From: Streptomyces nitrosporeus
Lineage (GTDB): Bacteria; Actinomycetota; Actinomycetes; Streptomycetales; Streptomycetaceae
Direction of reading: 5' to 3'
Assembly: GCF_008704555.1 (NCBI RefSeq)
Contig: NZ_CP023702.1
Location: forward strand, 2,232,001-2,296,000
DNA: 64,000 nucleotides
Both the position numbers and the translations under genes were made by a program. This document shows, piece by piece, positions 20,544 through 32,066 of this stretch. The notes beneath the pieces were generated by a model, which saw nothing but the letters and a program-made list of their open reading frames with translations, was not told where the DNA came from and ran no database searches. The number at the start of each line of letters is the position of its first letter. The first letter of the stretch is position 1.

Positions 20544-20738
20544 AAGGCTGCGTGGTGCGCCCGAACGACGGCCCCGGGCGGACGGCGCTGTTTCCGGGAC
20601 ACGCCATGGGCCCGCTCCGGGTGCACCCGGAGTTAACACACCGCCGGGTTGGCCGTCCGGAAGCGGCGGGAAGGCTTCCCCGGTATCGGTCCGGCACGCC
20701 CCAGGTGCCCGGTCCCGGGCACGGATCCCCCTCGCACC

Positions 20739-20760
20739 TGCCATTCGAGTGCCATTCGAG
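20739..20760 (+). promoter_or_regulatory. 11-bp tandem direct repeat before glgE
   Basis: TGCCATTCGAG occurs twice head to tail with no gap, so the copies sit one helical turn apart, ending 21 bases before the glgE start. The arrangement fits a tandem activator or repressor binding to one DNA face. Confidence 0.4.
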
Positions 20761-20781
20761 TGAACGCGGACAGGAGCGGCG

Positions 20782-23003
<2,222 letters not shown>

Positions 23004-23007
<4 letters not shown>

Positions 23008-24731
23008 TCGTCAATGAGCCCGTCCACGACCTGTTCGAGGACACCCCCGCCAAGGACCGCGATCCCGACTGGTTCAAGCGCGCCGTCTTCTACGAGGTAC
23101 TCGTCCGCTCCTTCCAGGACTCCAACGGCGACGGCGTCGGCGACCTCAAAGGCCTCACCGCCAAGCTGGACTACCTGCAATGGCTGGGCGTCGACTGCCT
23201 CTGGCTGCCGCCGTTCTTCAAGTCGCCTCTGCGCGACGGCGGTTACGACGTCTCGGACTACACCGCCGTGCTGCCGGAGTTCGGCGACCTCGCCGACTTC
23301 GTCGAGTTCGTGGACGCCGCGCACCAGCGCGGCATGCGCGTGATCATCGACTTCGTCATGAACCACACGAGCGACCAGCACGACTGGTTCCAGCAGTCCC
23401 GGTCCGACCCCGACGGGCCGTACGGCGACTACTACGTCTGGGCCGACGACGACAAGCAGTTCCCCGACGCCCGGATCATCTTCGTCGACACGGAGACGTC
23501 CAACTGGACCTTCGACCCGGTGCGCAAGCAGTACTACTGGCACCGCTTCTTCTCCCACCAGCCGGACCTCAACTACGAGAACCCGGCCGTGCAGGAGGAG
23601 ATCATCTCCGCGCTCCGCTTCTGGCTGGACCTCGGTATCGACGGCTTCCGGGTGGACGCCGTGCCGTACCTCTACCAGCGCGAGGGCACCAACTGCGAGA
23701 ACCTCCCCGAGACCCACGGCTTCCTCAAGCGGGTCCGCAAGGAGATCGACGCCAACTACCCCGACACGGTGCTGCTGGCGGAGGCCAACCAGTGGCCCGA
23801 GGACGTCGTCGACTACTTCGGCGACTACACCGCCGGCGGCGACGAGTGCCACATGGCGTTCCACTTCCCGGTGATGCCGCGGATCTTCATGGCCGTGCGC
23901 CGGGAGAGCCGCTACCCGGTCTCGGAGATCCTGGCGAAGACCCCCGAGATCCCGTCCGGCTGCCAGTGGGGCATCTTCCTCCGCAACCACGACGAGCTGA
24001 CGCTCGAAATGGTCACGGACGAGGAACGCGACTACATGTACGCGGAGTACGCCAAGGATCCGCGGATGCGGGCCAACATCGGCATCCGCCGCCGGCTCGC
24101 GCCCCTCCTGGACAACGACCGCAACCAGATCGAGCTGTTCACGGCCCTGCTGCTGTCGCTGCCCGGCTCCCCGATCCTCTACTACGGGGACGAGATCGGG
24201 ATGGGTGACAACATCTGGCTGGGCGACCGCGACGCGGTGCGCACCCCGATGCAGTGGACGCCGGACCGCAACGCCGGTTTCTCCTCCAGCGATCCGGGGC
24301 GGCTCTACCTCCCCACGATCATGGATCCGGTCTACGGCTACCAGGTCACCAACGTCGAGGCGTCGATGGCCTCGCCGTCCTCGCTGCTGCACTGGACGCG
24401 GCGGATGATCGAGATCCGCAAGCAGAACCCGGCCTTCGGCCTCGGCTCGTACAGCGAACTGGCGTCGTCGAACCCGGCGGTGCTCGCGTTCACCCGTGAG
24501 TACAAGGACGACCTGGTCATGTGCGTCCACAACTTCTCGCGGTTCGCCCAGCCGACGGAGCTGGACCTGCGGGCGTTCGACGGGTGCCATCCGGTGGAGC
24601 TGGTCGGCGGGGTGCGCTTCCCGGCCGTGGGCCAGTGGCCCTATCTGCTGACACTGGCGGGCCACGGTTTCTACTGGTTCCGGATGCGCAGGACCCCGTC
24701 GGCGGGCCTGCCCCCGGCTCCGGCGAGCTGA
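23004..24731 (+). CDS. treS: trehalose synthase / maltose alpha-glucosyltransferase TreS
   Basis: A 575-residue GH13_16 enzyme that interconverts trehalose and maltose. The ATG at 23004 lies in the ATGA overlap with glgE. The family signature is complete: [22 protein letters not shown] at the start, Asp218 in [11 protein letters not shown], Glu260 in [12 protein letters not shown] and Asp330 in [11 protein letters not shown], with [11 protein letters not shown] after them. It is not fused to a maltokinase domain; that enzyme is encoded separately 295 bases downstream. TreS supplies maltose to Mak, so trehalose feeds glucan synthesis through GlgE. Assignment is secure. Confidence 0.96.
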
Positions 24732-25025
24732 CGCCGCCGCACCGCGGCGGCCCCCCGTCCGCGGGGCGGCCACCACCGCCCCGCACCGGGCACCCGCCCG
24801 TACCGGGGCTCCCCCGGACCCGCGGCGCCCGGCCGTCGGGCCCCGCACGACGCACGTCGCGCGGGGTCCCCGGCCCGTACGGAGACCCGAGGACGGTCAC
24901 GGCACCGTCGTCACTCCGTACGGACCTTTCCTCACCCGACACGTCCCGCACAGCCGGACAGCCATTGCCGCAATCCGGGACACTCTTCGCATCCTGTGGT
25001 GTGCCCGGGGAAAGGACGCGATGCC

Positions 25026-26459
25026 ATGTCGGAGGCTGCATCCACTCGAGTCGCCCTGGCGAAGAGCACGACGAAACGCACGGCCGGGAGACGGGTCCCG
25101 CCGGACACGGCGGACCTGCTGGCGTCGCTCGCCCCGCTGCTCCACGAATGGCTGCCCAGGCAGCGGTGGTTCGCGGGCAAGGGGCAGGCGGTCACCGGCT
25201 TCTCGCTCGTCGCGGCGACCGAGATACTGCCACTGGACGCGAGCGCGGCGGGCCCCGGTCTGCTGCACCTGCTCGTCCGGGTCCGCCACCCGGACCTCCC
25301 CGACCGGTCGCAGGGCGACTGCTACCAGCTCCTGCTCGGCGTGCGCCGCACCCTGCCCCCGCGGCTGGCCGGGGCGCTCATCGGCCGGGTGGCCGAAGGC
25401 CCGCTGGCCGGCCGCATCCTCTACGAGGGACTGCACGACCCACGGGTCGCCGCCCTGCTGCTGGAACGATTCCGTACGCCGGGATCGCTCGGTCCGCTGC
25501 GCTTCGAACGGGCGGCGCCGATCGAACCCGGCCTGGTCCCGCGCGTCCTGGACACGGAGCAGTCCAACTCCTCCCTGGTCTACGGCGACACCTACATCCT
25601 GAAGATCTTCCGCCGGGTCTTCCCCGGCACCAACCCCGATCTGGAACTGCCGCTGGCGCTCGGCCGGGCGGGCTGCGGGCGGGTGCCGGCCCCGGTCGCC
25701 TGGTTCGAGGCCGCCGGGCCGGAGCCGCTGACCCTCGGTGTGCTCCAGCCGTTCCTGCACGGCGCAGAGGACGGCTGGCAGCTGGCGCTGGCCGCGCTGC
25801 GCGCCGGGCGTGACTTCGTCCCGGAGGCGCGCGCCCTGGGACGGGCCACGGCGGAGGTGCACACGGCGCTCGCCACGGCGCTCCCTACCCCGGCGCTGCC
25901 CCCGTCGCAGACCCGGCAGCTGGTGGACCAGATGACCGAGCGGCTGGAGGCGGCCGCCCGGGCGGTCCCCGCCCTCGTCCCCTACGTACCGGGGCTGCGC
26001 ACCGCCTTCGACGCGGTGGCCGCGCTGGGCCACCGGGGCGGCGGCGGCTGGGCGGCCCAGCGGGTCCACGGTGACCTGCACCTCGGCCAGACCCTGCGCG
26101 GCGAGGACGGTTTCTGGTCGCTGATCGACTTCGAGGGCGAGCCGGCCAAGCCGCTGCCCGAGCGCCGCAGCCCGCAGCCGCCGGTGCGAGACGTGGCGGG
26201 GATGCTCCGGTCCTTCGACTACGCGGCGCGCTCGCACCGGCCGTGGAATCCCGGGTGGGCGGCCCACTGCCGTGCCGCCTACTGCGAGGGCTACGCGGCG
26301 GCGTCCGGCACCGATCCGCGCGGCGAACCGGAGCTGCTGCGCGCCCATGAGACCGACAAGGCGGTGTACGAGGTGCTGTACGAGGCCCGGCACCGTCCCG
26401 ACTGGCTGCCCGTGCCGATGGCGGCGATCGAGCGCCTGGCCGCCGCCACGGCCCCCTGA
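25026..26459 (+). CDS. mak: maltokinase (Pep2/Mak)
   Basis: A 477-residue aminoglycoside-phosphotransferase-like kinase that makes maltose-1-phosphate from maltose and ATP, the substrate of GlgE. The ATG at 25026 has AAAGGA about nine bases upstream; an in-frame GTG at 24996 is possible but poorly supported. An N-terminal cap carries LLHEWLPRQRWFAGKGQAV, typical of maltokinases. The kinase core has VHGDLHLGQTL (catalytic Asp) and the metal site LIDFEGEP, followed by RRSPQPPVRDVAGMLRSFDY. It stands in the glgE-treS-mak-glgB direction with a 294-base gap after treS, so a separate promoter is possible. Confidence 0.93.
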   Translation: MSEAASTRVALAKSTTKRTAGRRVPPDTADLLASLAPLLHEWLPRQRWFAGKGQAVTGFSLVAATEILPLDASAAGPGLLHLLVRVRHPDLPDRSQGDCYQLLLGVRRTLPPRLAGALIGRVAEGPLAGRILYEGLHDPRVAALLLERFRTPGSLGPLRFERAAPIEPGLVPRVLDTEQSNSSLVYGDTYILKIFRRVFPGTNPDLELPLALGRAGCGRVPAPVAWFEAAGPEPLTLGVLQPFLHGAEDGWQLALAALRAGRDFVPEARALGRATAEVHTALATALPTPALPPSQTRQLVDQMTERLEAAARAVPALVPYVPGLRTAFDAVAALGHRGGGGWAAQRVHGDLHLGQTLRGEDGFWSLIDFEGEPAKPLPERRSPQPPVRDVAGMLRSFDYAARSHRPWNPGWAAHCRAAYCEGYAAASGTDPRGEPELLRAHETDKAVYEVLYEARHRPDWLPVPMAAIERLAAATAP

Positions 26460-26522
26460 CCCCGTTCCCCGTGCCCTCCCCTGCCCCCTGTCTCCCCTTC
26501 TCCCTCCTAGGAGGCCGTCCCT

Positions 26523-29141
26523 GTGACCGCCCGTAAACCGTCGTCCCGCACATCGCCCGAGCCCGCCCCCGAGCCCGTCGAGGCCGCTCCCGCGGCGACC
26601 GCGGCGACCGCCGCCGAACCCGCCTCCGCGCCACCGGCCGTCGCGGAGGCGGCCTCCACCCCGCAGGTCGCCGCCAAGCGCCCCCGGGCGAAGCGGCCGG
26701 CGGCCACCGGCGCCACGGCCGCGACCGGCACGGCGTCCGCCGCACCCGGCACCGCCAAGCGCGCGCGTACGGCCAGGAAGCCGGCCGCCACGGCCCCTCC
26801 CGCCCCCGCCGCTGTCACCACCCCCGCCCCGCCCGCCGCCGAGACGCCGGCCGAAGCACCGGCAGGGGCGTCGGCCGAGGCGCCGGCCGGGGCCCGCGCG
26901 GGGTCCGGTACCGGTGCCACCGCCCCGCCCCGCCCCCGGCGCGGCGGCGGCAGCAAGGAGATGCTGCCGGCCATGCCCCTGGACGGCGCGGACCGCGGCC
27001 GGCTGCTCGCCGGTGAGCACCACGACCCGCACGGCGTCCTCGGTGCCCACGCGACGCAGGGCGGTGTGCTCGTCAGGGTGCTGCGCCCGTTCGCGCGTGC
27101 CGTGACGGTGCTGGTGGACCCGGACGTGCGGGCGCCGCTGCAGAGCGACGGCGACGGCTTCTTCTCGGGGGTCCTGCCGCTGCCCGCGGTGCCCGGGGCG
27201 TACCGGCTGGCGGTCGCCTACGACGACGGCGAGACCGAGGGCGACGACCCGTACCGCTTCCTGCCCGCGCTCGGTGAACTCGATCTGCACCTGATCGGCG
27301 AGGGCCGCCACGAGGAACTGTGGAAGGCGCTCGGGGCGCAGCCGATGACGCACCAGGGCGTCGCGGGCACCCGCTTCACCGTCTGGGCGCCGGACGCGCG
27401 CGGGGTGCGGGTCATGGGCGACTTCAACCACTGGGACGGCACCGCCTTCCCGATGCGCTCACTGGGGTCCACCGGTGTGTGGGAACTGTTCGTCCCGGGG
27501 GTCGGCGAGGGCGCCGTCTACAAGTACGACATCGCCCGCCCCGACGGTTCGCACACCCAGCGGGCCGACCCGATGGCACGCCGGGCGGAGGTGCCGCCCG
27601 CGACGGCGTCCGTGGTGACCGCGTCGCACCACGAGTGGCAGGACGCCGACTGGATGGCGCACCGGGGCGACCGCCCGGTCCACGCGTCCCCGTTCTCCGT
27701 CTACGAGGTCCACCTGCCCTCCTGGCGCCCCGGCCTGACGTACCGCCAGCTCGCTTCCCAGCTTCCGGCGTACGTCCGTGAACTCGGCTTCACGCACGTG
27801 GAGCTGATGCCGGTGTCGGAGCATCCCTTCGGCGGGTCCTGGGGTTACCAGGTCACCGGTTTCTACGCCCCGACGTCCCGGCTGGGGACCCCGGACGACT
27901 TCCGTTTCCTGGTGGACGCCCTGCACGCGGCGGGCATCGGTGTCCTGATGGACTGGGTCCCGGCCCATTTCCCGCGCGACGACTGGGCGCTGGCGGAGTT
28001 CGACGGGCGTCCGCTGTACGAGCACCCCGACCCGAGGCGGGCGGCGCACCCCGACTGGGGGACGCTGGAGTTCGACTACGGCCGCAAGGAGGTCCGCAAC
28101 TTCCTGGTGGCCAACGCCACGTACTGGTGCGAGGAGTTCCACATCGACGGCCTGCGGGTCGACGCGGTGGCCTCGATGCTCTACCTCGACTACTCGCGTG
28201 AGGACGGCCAGTGGTCGCCGAACGAGTTCGGCGGCCGGGAGAACCTGGACGCGGTGGCCTTCCTCCAGGAGATGAACGCCACGGTCTACCGCCGCAACCC
28301 CGGTGTCGTCACGATCGCCGAGGAGTCCACCGCCTGGGACGGCGTCACCCGCGCCACCGACCAGGGCGGGCTCGGCTTCGGCCTGAAGTGGAACATGGGC
28401 TGGATGCACGACTCGCTGGTCTACATGTCCAAGGAGCCGGTGCACCGCAAGTACCACCACAACGAGATGACCTTCTCGATGGTGTACGCGTACAGCGAGA
28501 ACTACGTCCTGCCCATCTCGCACGACGAGGTGGTCCACGGCAAGCGGGCCCTGGTCAGCAAGATGCCCGGCGACTGGTGGCAGCGCCGCGCCGACCACCG
28601 CGCCTACCTGGGCTTCATGTGGGCCCACCCGGGCAAGCAACTCCTGTTCATGGGGCAGGAGTTCGCCCAGGGAGCGGAATGGTCGGAGGGCCACGGCCCG
28701 GACTGGTGGCTGCTGGACGAGACGTACGAGGCGTCCGGTGACCACCGTGGCGTACGCAATCTGGTGACCGACCTCAACGGGGTCTACCACGCGCTCCCCG
28801 CCCTCTGGCAGCGGGACACCGATCCGGGGGGCTTCTCCTGGATCGACGGGGGCGCGGCGGAGGACAACGTGCTCTCCTTCGTCCGCTACGACGCGGACGG
28901 CTCCCCGCTGATCGCGCTCTCGCACTTCTCCCCCGTGGTCCGCCAGGACTACCGCATCGGCGTCCCGGACGGCCCGCAGGCGTGGGTGGAGGTCATCAAC
29001 ACGGACGCGGCCCGTTACGGCGGTGGTGACGTGCGCAACGAGGGGCCGCTGAAGCCGGAGGCGGTCCCGGCCCACGGCAGGGACACCAGCATCACGCTGA
29101 CGCTCCCGCCGCTGGCGACGGTGTGGCTGCGGCCCGCCTGA
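26523..29141 (+). CDS. glgB: 1,4-alpha-glucan branching enzyme GlgB
   Basis: An 872-residue GH13_9 enzyme that introduces alpha-1,6 branches. The GTG at 26523 has a perfect AGGAGG eight bases upstream. The first 140 residues are a disordered Ala/Pro/Thr/Lys-rich tail, well beyond usual family length. Two CBM48-type domains follow ([14 protein letters not shown] [13 protein letters not shown] at about 160; [22 protein letters not shown] at about 280), then the barrel with Asp547 in [16 protein letters not shown], Glu600 in [12 protein letters not shown] and the late [10 protein letters not shown]. It ends the GlgE pathway cluster and is closed by the hairpin at 29163-29196. Confidence 0.96.
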   Translation: MTARKPSSRTSPEPAPEPVEAAPAATAATAAEPASAPPAVAEAASTPQVAAKRPRAKRPAATGATAATGTASAAPGTAKRARTARKPAATAPPAPAAVTTPAPPAAETPAEAPAGASAEAPAGARAGSGTGATAPPRPRRGGGSKEMLPAMPLDGADRGRLLAGEHHDPHGVLGAHATQGGVLVRVLRPFARAVTVLVDPDVRAPLQSDGDGFFSGVLPLPAVPGAYRLAVAYDDGETEGDDPYRFLPALGELDLHLIGEGRHEELWKALGAQPMTHQGVAGTRFTVWAPDARGVRVMGDFNHWDGTAFPMRSLGSTGVWELFVPGVGEGAVYKYDIARPDGSHTQRADPMARRAEVPPATASVVTASHHEWQDADWMAHRGDRPVHASPFSVYEVHLPSWRPGLTYRQLASQLPAYVRELGFTHVELMPVSEHPFGGSWGYQVTGFYAPTSRLGTPDDFRFLVDALHAAGIGVLMDWVPAHFPRDDWALAEFDGRPLYEHPDPRRAAHPDWGTLEFDYGRKEVRNFLVANATYWCEEFHIDGLRVDAVASMLYLDYSREDGQWSPNEFGGRENLDAVAFLQEMNATVYRRNPGVVTIAEESTAWDGVTRATDQGGLGFGLKWNMGWMHDSLVYMSKEPVHRKYHHNEMTFSMVYAYSENYVLPISHDEVVHGKRALVSKMPGDWWQRRADHRAYLGFMWAHPGKQLLFMGQEFAQGAEWSEGHGPDWWLLDETYEASGDHRGVRNLVTDLNGVYHALPALWQRDTDPGGFSWIDGGAAEDNVLSFVRYDADGSPLIALSHFSPVVRQDYRIGVPDGPQAWVEVINTDAARYGGGDVRNEGPLKPEAVPAHGRDTSITLTLPPLATVWLRPA

Positions 29142-29162
29142 CGGGCGCCCGGTCCGCGTACG

Positions 29163-29196
29163 GGGGCCCGCACCACGAGCGCGTGGTGCGGGCCCC
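29163..29196. terminator. terminator between glgB and convergent lectin gene
   Basis: A perfect 14-bp stem (GGGGCCCGCACCAC and its complement) with loop GAGCGC. It sits 21 bases after glgB and seven bases after the stop of the convergent gene, so it can end both transcripts. Confidence 0.85.
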
Positions 29197-29202
29197 GGTG
29201 GA

Positions 29203-30261
29203 TCAGCCGCCGCAGGTGGTGAACTCGGTCGCGGTCTTCGCCAGGTAGACGCCGGCGTGGCCCTGGTCGTCACTGGTCAGCGGGACGGTGACGGTGTCCT
29301 GCGCCTTCCAGGGGTAGCCGTTCGCGTCGAAGGTCCACTGCCCGGTCACCTTCGTCGCCAGTTCCGACAGCGCCACCCAGCCGTAGTGCCCCGACGGCAC
29401 GGTGATCTCCAGGCTGTTGCCGAGTTCCTCGCCGAGGCTGTAGGTGACCTTGCCCTCGGTGGTGAGGGCGACACTCGTCTGGACGGGGCTCGGGTCGCCC
29501 ACGGTGAGGGACGAGGAGAAGGAGACGCTGATCTCGCTCGACCAGCCGTGCGTGGTGGTCAGCGAGAACGTCCACGGCACCGGCGCGCCCGTGCCGTTGT
29601 ACCAGACGGGGGAGACGCACTCGGTGGGCAGCGGCTCGGCCGGGGCCTGGGAGCCCTTCGTCCACGAACAGGTCGCCGCGTCCTTCTGGCAGCGCTTCGA
29701 CGCGTACTCCACGGCGGCCCGGAAGGCGTCCCCGGTGGCCGAGGAGGAGATGACCCACTGCTGCGCCTTGCTGCCGTTGCAGCCGTAGGTCTGGGTCCAG
29801 GCGTCGTCGTACTGGGCGTTCAGGAAGATGTCGACGCACTTGTTGTCACCGGCGTTGCGGATCATGAACGTGTCGGTGGCACCGCTGACGGGCTGGAAGT
29901 ACCAGCGCTGGGCGGCGGCTCCGGAGCATGCCTGCTGTCTGAGCGGCAGGCCCGCCGCCACGCACTTGCCGGTGTGGGCGTTGGAGAGGGTGAACGATCC
30001 GTCCGCCTGCTTGTCGGCGTTCCACTGCTGGTGGTAGCCGGGCGCGGAGTTGGTGACGACGAAGACGCCGTTCCCGGTGTTGCCGTTCTGGACGTCCAGG
30101 TTCCGGCCGTTGCCGGCCGAGGTGAACGTCAGACCGGCGAGTCCCGCCTGCCCGGCGGCCTTCGCCGTACCCGTCTGCGCGGTGAGGCCGAGGACGACGG
30201 CCAGTGCGGCCACGAGGACGGTGAACGCTCTGGGCAGGACGCCGCTGGTACACGCTTTCAT
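29203..30261 (-). CDS. secreted ricin-type lectin with aerolysin-like C-terminal domain
   Basis: A 352-residue exported protein. The ATG at 30261 has AGGGGGAT about seven bases upstream and gives a signal peptide (MKACTSGVLPRAF, hydrophobic core, cut near AKAA). Residues about 40-180 form a ricin-B beta-trefoil with three Q-x-W-like repeats (HQQWNA, AQRWYF, AQQWVI). After a Cys-rich linker (CQKDAATC), residues about 215-350 are rich in Ser/Thr in alternating patterns (SSEISVSFSSSLTVG, TTEGKVTYSLGEELG, ITVPSGHYGWVALSE). This resembles the pore module of aerolysin/ETX-MTX2 proteins. A carbohydrate-targeted pore-forming protein is my inference; the lectin part is firm. No enzymatic domain is seen. 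Confidence 0.8.
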   Translation of the reverse strand: MKACTSGVLPRAFTVLVAALAVVLGLTAQTGTAKAAGQAGLAGLTFTSAGNGRNLDVQNGNTGNGVFVVTNSAPGYHQQWNADKQADGSFTLSNAHTGKCVAAGLPLRQQACSGAAAQRWYFQPVSGATDTFMIRNAGDNKCVDIFLNAQYDDAWTQTYGCNGSKAQQWVISSSATGDAFRAAVEYASKRCQKDAATCSWTKGSQAPAEPLPTECVSPVWYNGTGAPVPWTFSLTTTHGWSSEISVSFSSSLTVGDPSPVQTSVALTTEGKVTYSLGEELGNSLEITVPSGHYGWVALSELATKVTGQWTFDANGYPWKAQDTVTVPLTSDDQGHAGVYLAKTATEFTTCGG

Positions 30262-30591
30262 TGCCGAATCCCCCTGCACGATCGATGGGCGGCCGGTGCG
30301 ATGGCACCCGCCACGCCAGTGCCGTGGGCCCTCCGGCACGGGGCACCCCGGCGACAATGGCCGACACCGGGGGTGCCCCGGCCGGGACGGCACCGGCCCG
30401 CCCTCGGGTGCGGGGGAGCTCTGCCCAGGGCCTTTCCGCCGGATCGCGTCCGGGGCGGGGGCACACGGGCATCGCATGCCCCCCGGGAGACCGATGGTTT
30501 CGGTCACCGGCCCGGTGCGGCCGGACCCGGTGCGGCCGGACCCGCTGCGTGGGCAGGCCCCGCCCCGCCCGTCCTGTCCGTGCCCGTCGCC
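30262..30591. other. 330-base upstream region of the lectin gene
   Basis: No gene is supported. Visible items are the ribosome site of the lectin gene, an inverted repeat GACCG-N7-CGGTC at 30489-30505 and a 15-bp tandem repeat at 30514-30543 (GGTGCGGCCGGACCC twice). The dyad may regulate the lectin gene. Confidence 0.45.
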
Positions 30592-31053
30592 CTACTTCAG
30601 CTTGTAGGAACAGGGCCCGGACGATCCGGGCTTCTTCTCGACCACGGTCTCACCGCCCACGGTGATGGTGCACCCCGCCATGACGTAGGTGCCGTCGGAC
30701 GCCTTCATGCTGCCCGGCGTGACCAGGACCAGGCGCCCGACCTCGGCCTCGGCGCCGCGCGGGGCGATGGCGGCCGTCTTCTTCCACGGCAGGGTCACCT
30801 TCTCGAAACCGGAGTCTTCGAGGGTGTACATGACGGTGCTCGCACCCGTGCCGGTGACCTCGATCGTCACCTCGCGCGCAACACCCCCGTCCGCACCGCC
30901 GCCGGACTTCTCCGGCTCCTTCGCCTCCCCGGCCGCCCCGGTGGCCGGGGCCTTCCCCCCGGCTGCGCCGGCGGGCTCCTCCTCGCCGCCACCGCAGCCG
31001 GTCAGCAGAGCGGCCGCCAGCACGAAGGCCGAGGCGGTGAGTGTCTTGCGCAT
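30592..31053 (-). CDS. MmpS-like lipoprotein
   Basis: A 153-residue exported lipoprotein. The N-terminus has Arg-Lys, a hydrophobic core and lipobox ALLTGC with Cys near residue 20. A Gly/Ala/Glu/Lys-rich linker runs to about residue 60. The C-terminal domain (VTIEVTGTGASTVMYTLED..., VTLPWKKTAAIA, CTITVGGETVVEKK, GPCSYK) matches the layout of the mycobacterial small membrane protein MmpS fold, including two Cys that could pair. In mycobacteria MmpS partners MmpL transporters; no MmpL is adjacent here, so function is unknown. It is on the same strand as the lectin gene but 330 bases away. Confidence 0.75.
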   Translation of the reverse strand: MRKTLTASAFVLAAALLTGCGGGEEEPAGAAGGKAPATGAAGEAKEPEKSGGGADGGVAREVTIEVTGTGASTVMYTLEDSGFEKVTLPWKKTAAIAPRGAEAEVGRLVLVTPGSMKASDGTYVMAGCTITVGGETVVEKKPGSSGPCSYKLK

Positions 31054-31187
31054 GGCTCCCCCATGATCGGTGTCCCCCCGGCGCGCCCCGGGTCCGCGAA
31101 GAGCCTAGCCAGCGGCACCGACAGCGGTGCCGGAGGGCCGGTCCCGGGTCCGGACGGCCGGCGTCCGGACCCCCGCCGCCCCGGGGC

Positions 31188-31532
31188 TCAGACCGCCGTC
31201 CCCAGCACCTCCTCCAGCTCCTGGAGCAGCCGGCGCTTCGGGCGGGCGCCCACCATCGACCGCACCGGTTCGCCGTCCTGGAACACCAGCAGGGTGGGCG
31301 TCGACAGGACGGCGTAGCGGGCGGCGACGGCGGGGCTGTGGTCCACGTCGACCTGGACCACCTTGAGCCGGCCGGCCTCCTCCCGGGCCATCGCGCCGAG
31401 CACCGGGGCCAGTTGGCGGCAGGGGCCGCACCAGTCGGCGGTGAACTCGACGAGGACGGGCAGCCCGGGGGCCAGTACCTCCGCGTCGAATGTGGTGTCG
31501 GTGACCTCGGTGACGCCTTCGGCGTGGATCAT
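31188..31532 (-). CDS. thioredoxin
   Basis: A 114-residue classical thioredoxin, a cytoplasmic thiol-disulphide reductant. The active site is FTADWCGPCRQLAPVL, and the conserved cis-Pro lies in LSTPTLLVFQDGE. The ATG at 31532 has GGGAGG within the last codons of the MerR gene upstream, and the gap is three bases, so the two are translationally coupled. The co-transcribed MerR protein with several Cys suggests redox or metal control of this thioredoxin. Confidence 0.95.
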   Translation of the reverse strand: MIHAEGVTEVTDTTFDAEVLAPGLPVLVEFTADWCGPCRQLAPVLGAMAREEAGRLKVVQVDVDHSPAVAARYAVLSTPTLLVFQDGEPVRSMVGARPKRRLLQELEEVLGTAV

Positions 31533-31535
31533 CTC

Positions 31536-31940
31536 TCATCCTCCCAGTCCGCAACGTGGTTCGGGGCCGCCCGGCAGTCCGGCCGAGGCCTCCAGTTCGG
31601 CGCGGGCCAGCTGTGCGCCCACCTCCGTACGCACCGACCGGAGCTGTTCGACGAGGGCGTCCAGTTCGCGCAGCTTGCGGCGGTAGACGGCGAGTGAGGC
31701 CGGGCAGGAGTCGCCCGCCGGATGGCCCGCGCGCAGGCAGTCCACGAAGGGCCGGGTCTCCTCCAGGCCGAAGCCGAAGTCCTGAAGGGTCCGGATCTGC
31801 CGGATCAGCCGCAGATCGCTCTCGTCGTAGGTGCGGTAGCCGTTCTCCGCGCGGCGTGCGGGCAGCAGGCCCCGCGACTCGTAGTACCGCAGCGTCCGTG
31901 TGGTCGTCCCGGCGCGTTCGGCCAGTTCCCCGATTCGCAT
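31536..31940 (-). CDS. MerR-family regulator of the thioredoxin operon
   Basis: A 134-residue MerR protein. The N-terminal winged HTH is intact (MRIGELAERAGTTTRTLRYYESRGLLPARR, ENGYRTYDESDLRLIRQI), followed by the dimerisation helix and a Cys-containing region (VDCLRAGHPAGDSCPAS) plus a C-terminal Cys (PRCGLGG). The two Cys in C-x10-C could sense a metal or oxidant. The ATG at 31940 lies six bases after a -10 box, so the transcript is probably leaderless. It heads the merR-trx operon and almost certainly regulates it through the dyad at 31955-31974. Confidence 0.93.
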   Translation of the reverse strand: MRIGELAERAGTTTRTLRYYESRGLLPARRAENGYRTYDESDLRLIRQIRTLQDFGFGLEETRPFVDCLRAGHPAGDSCPASLAVYRRKLRELDALVEQLRSVRTEVGAQLARAELEASAGLPGGPEPRCGLGG

Positions 31941-31946
31941 ACCGCG

Positions 31947-31977
31947 ACCGTAATCCTTGACGCCGGCGTCAAGGCAA
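31947..31977 (-). promoter_or_regulatory. MerR-type promoter with 19-bp spacer and dyad
   Basis: On the minus strand a -35 TTGCCT (31977-31972) and a -10 TACGGT (31952-31947) are separated by 19 bp, the long spacer typical of MerR-activated promoters. The spacer contains the perfect 20-bp palindrome CCTTGACGCCGGCGTCAAGG (31955-31974). The start codon follows the -10 by six bases. Confidence 0.75.
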
Positions 31978-32066
31978 GGGTTTCGCGGGTGCCGGGCCGG
32001 GAGGGCGCGGACGCGGGAACGGGCCGGTACGGGGATCCCGTACCGGCCCGTGCGGGCGGGCTGCCG

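Larger units (their letters stand above)
20203..20781. other. 579-base divergent promoter region glgP / glgE
   Basis: No gene is supported here. The region holds promoters for both directions. Two structured elements are visible: a 25-base near-palindrome at 20519-20543 in a locally A/T-richer stretch, and an 11-bp tandem direct repeat at 20739-20760 just before glgE. I cannot assign -35 and -10 boxes with confidence. Confidence 0.55.
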
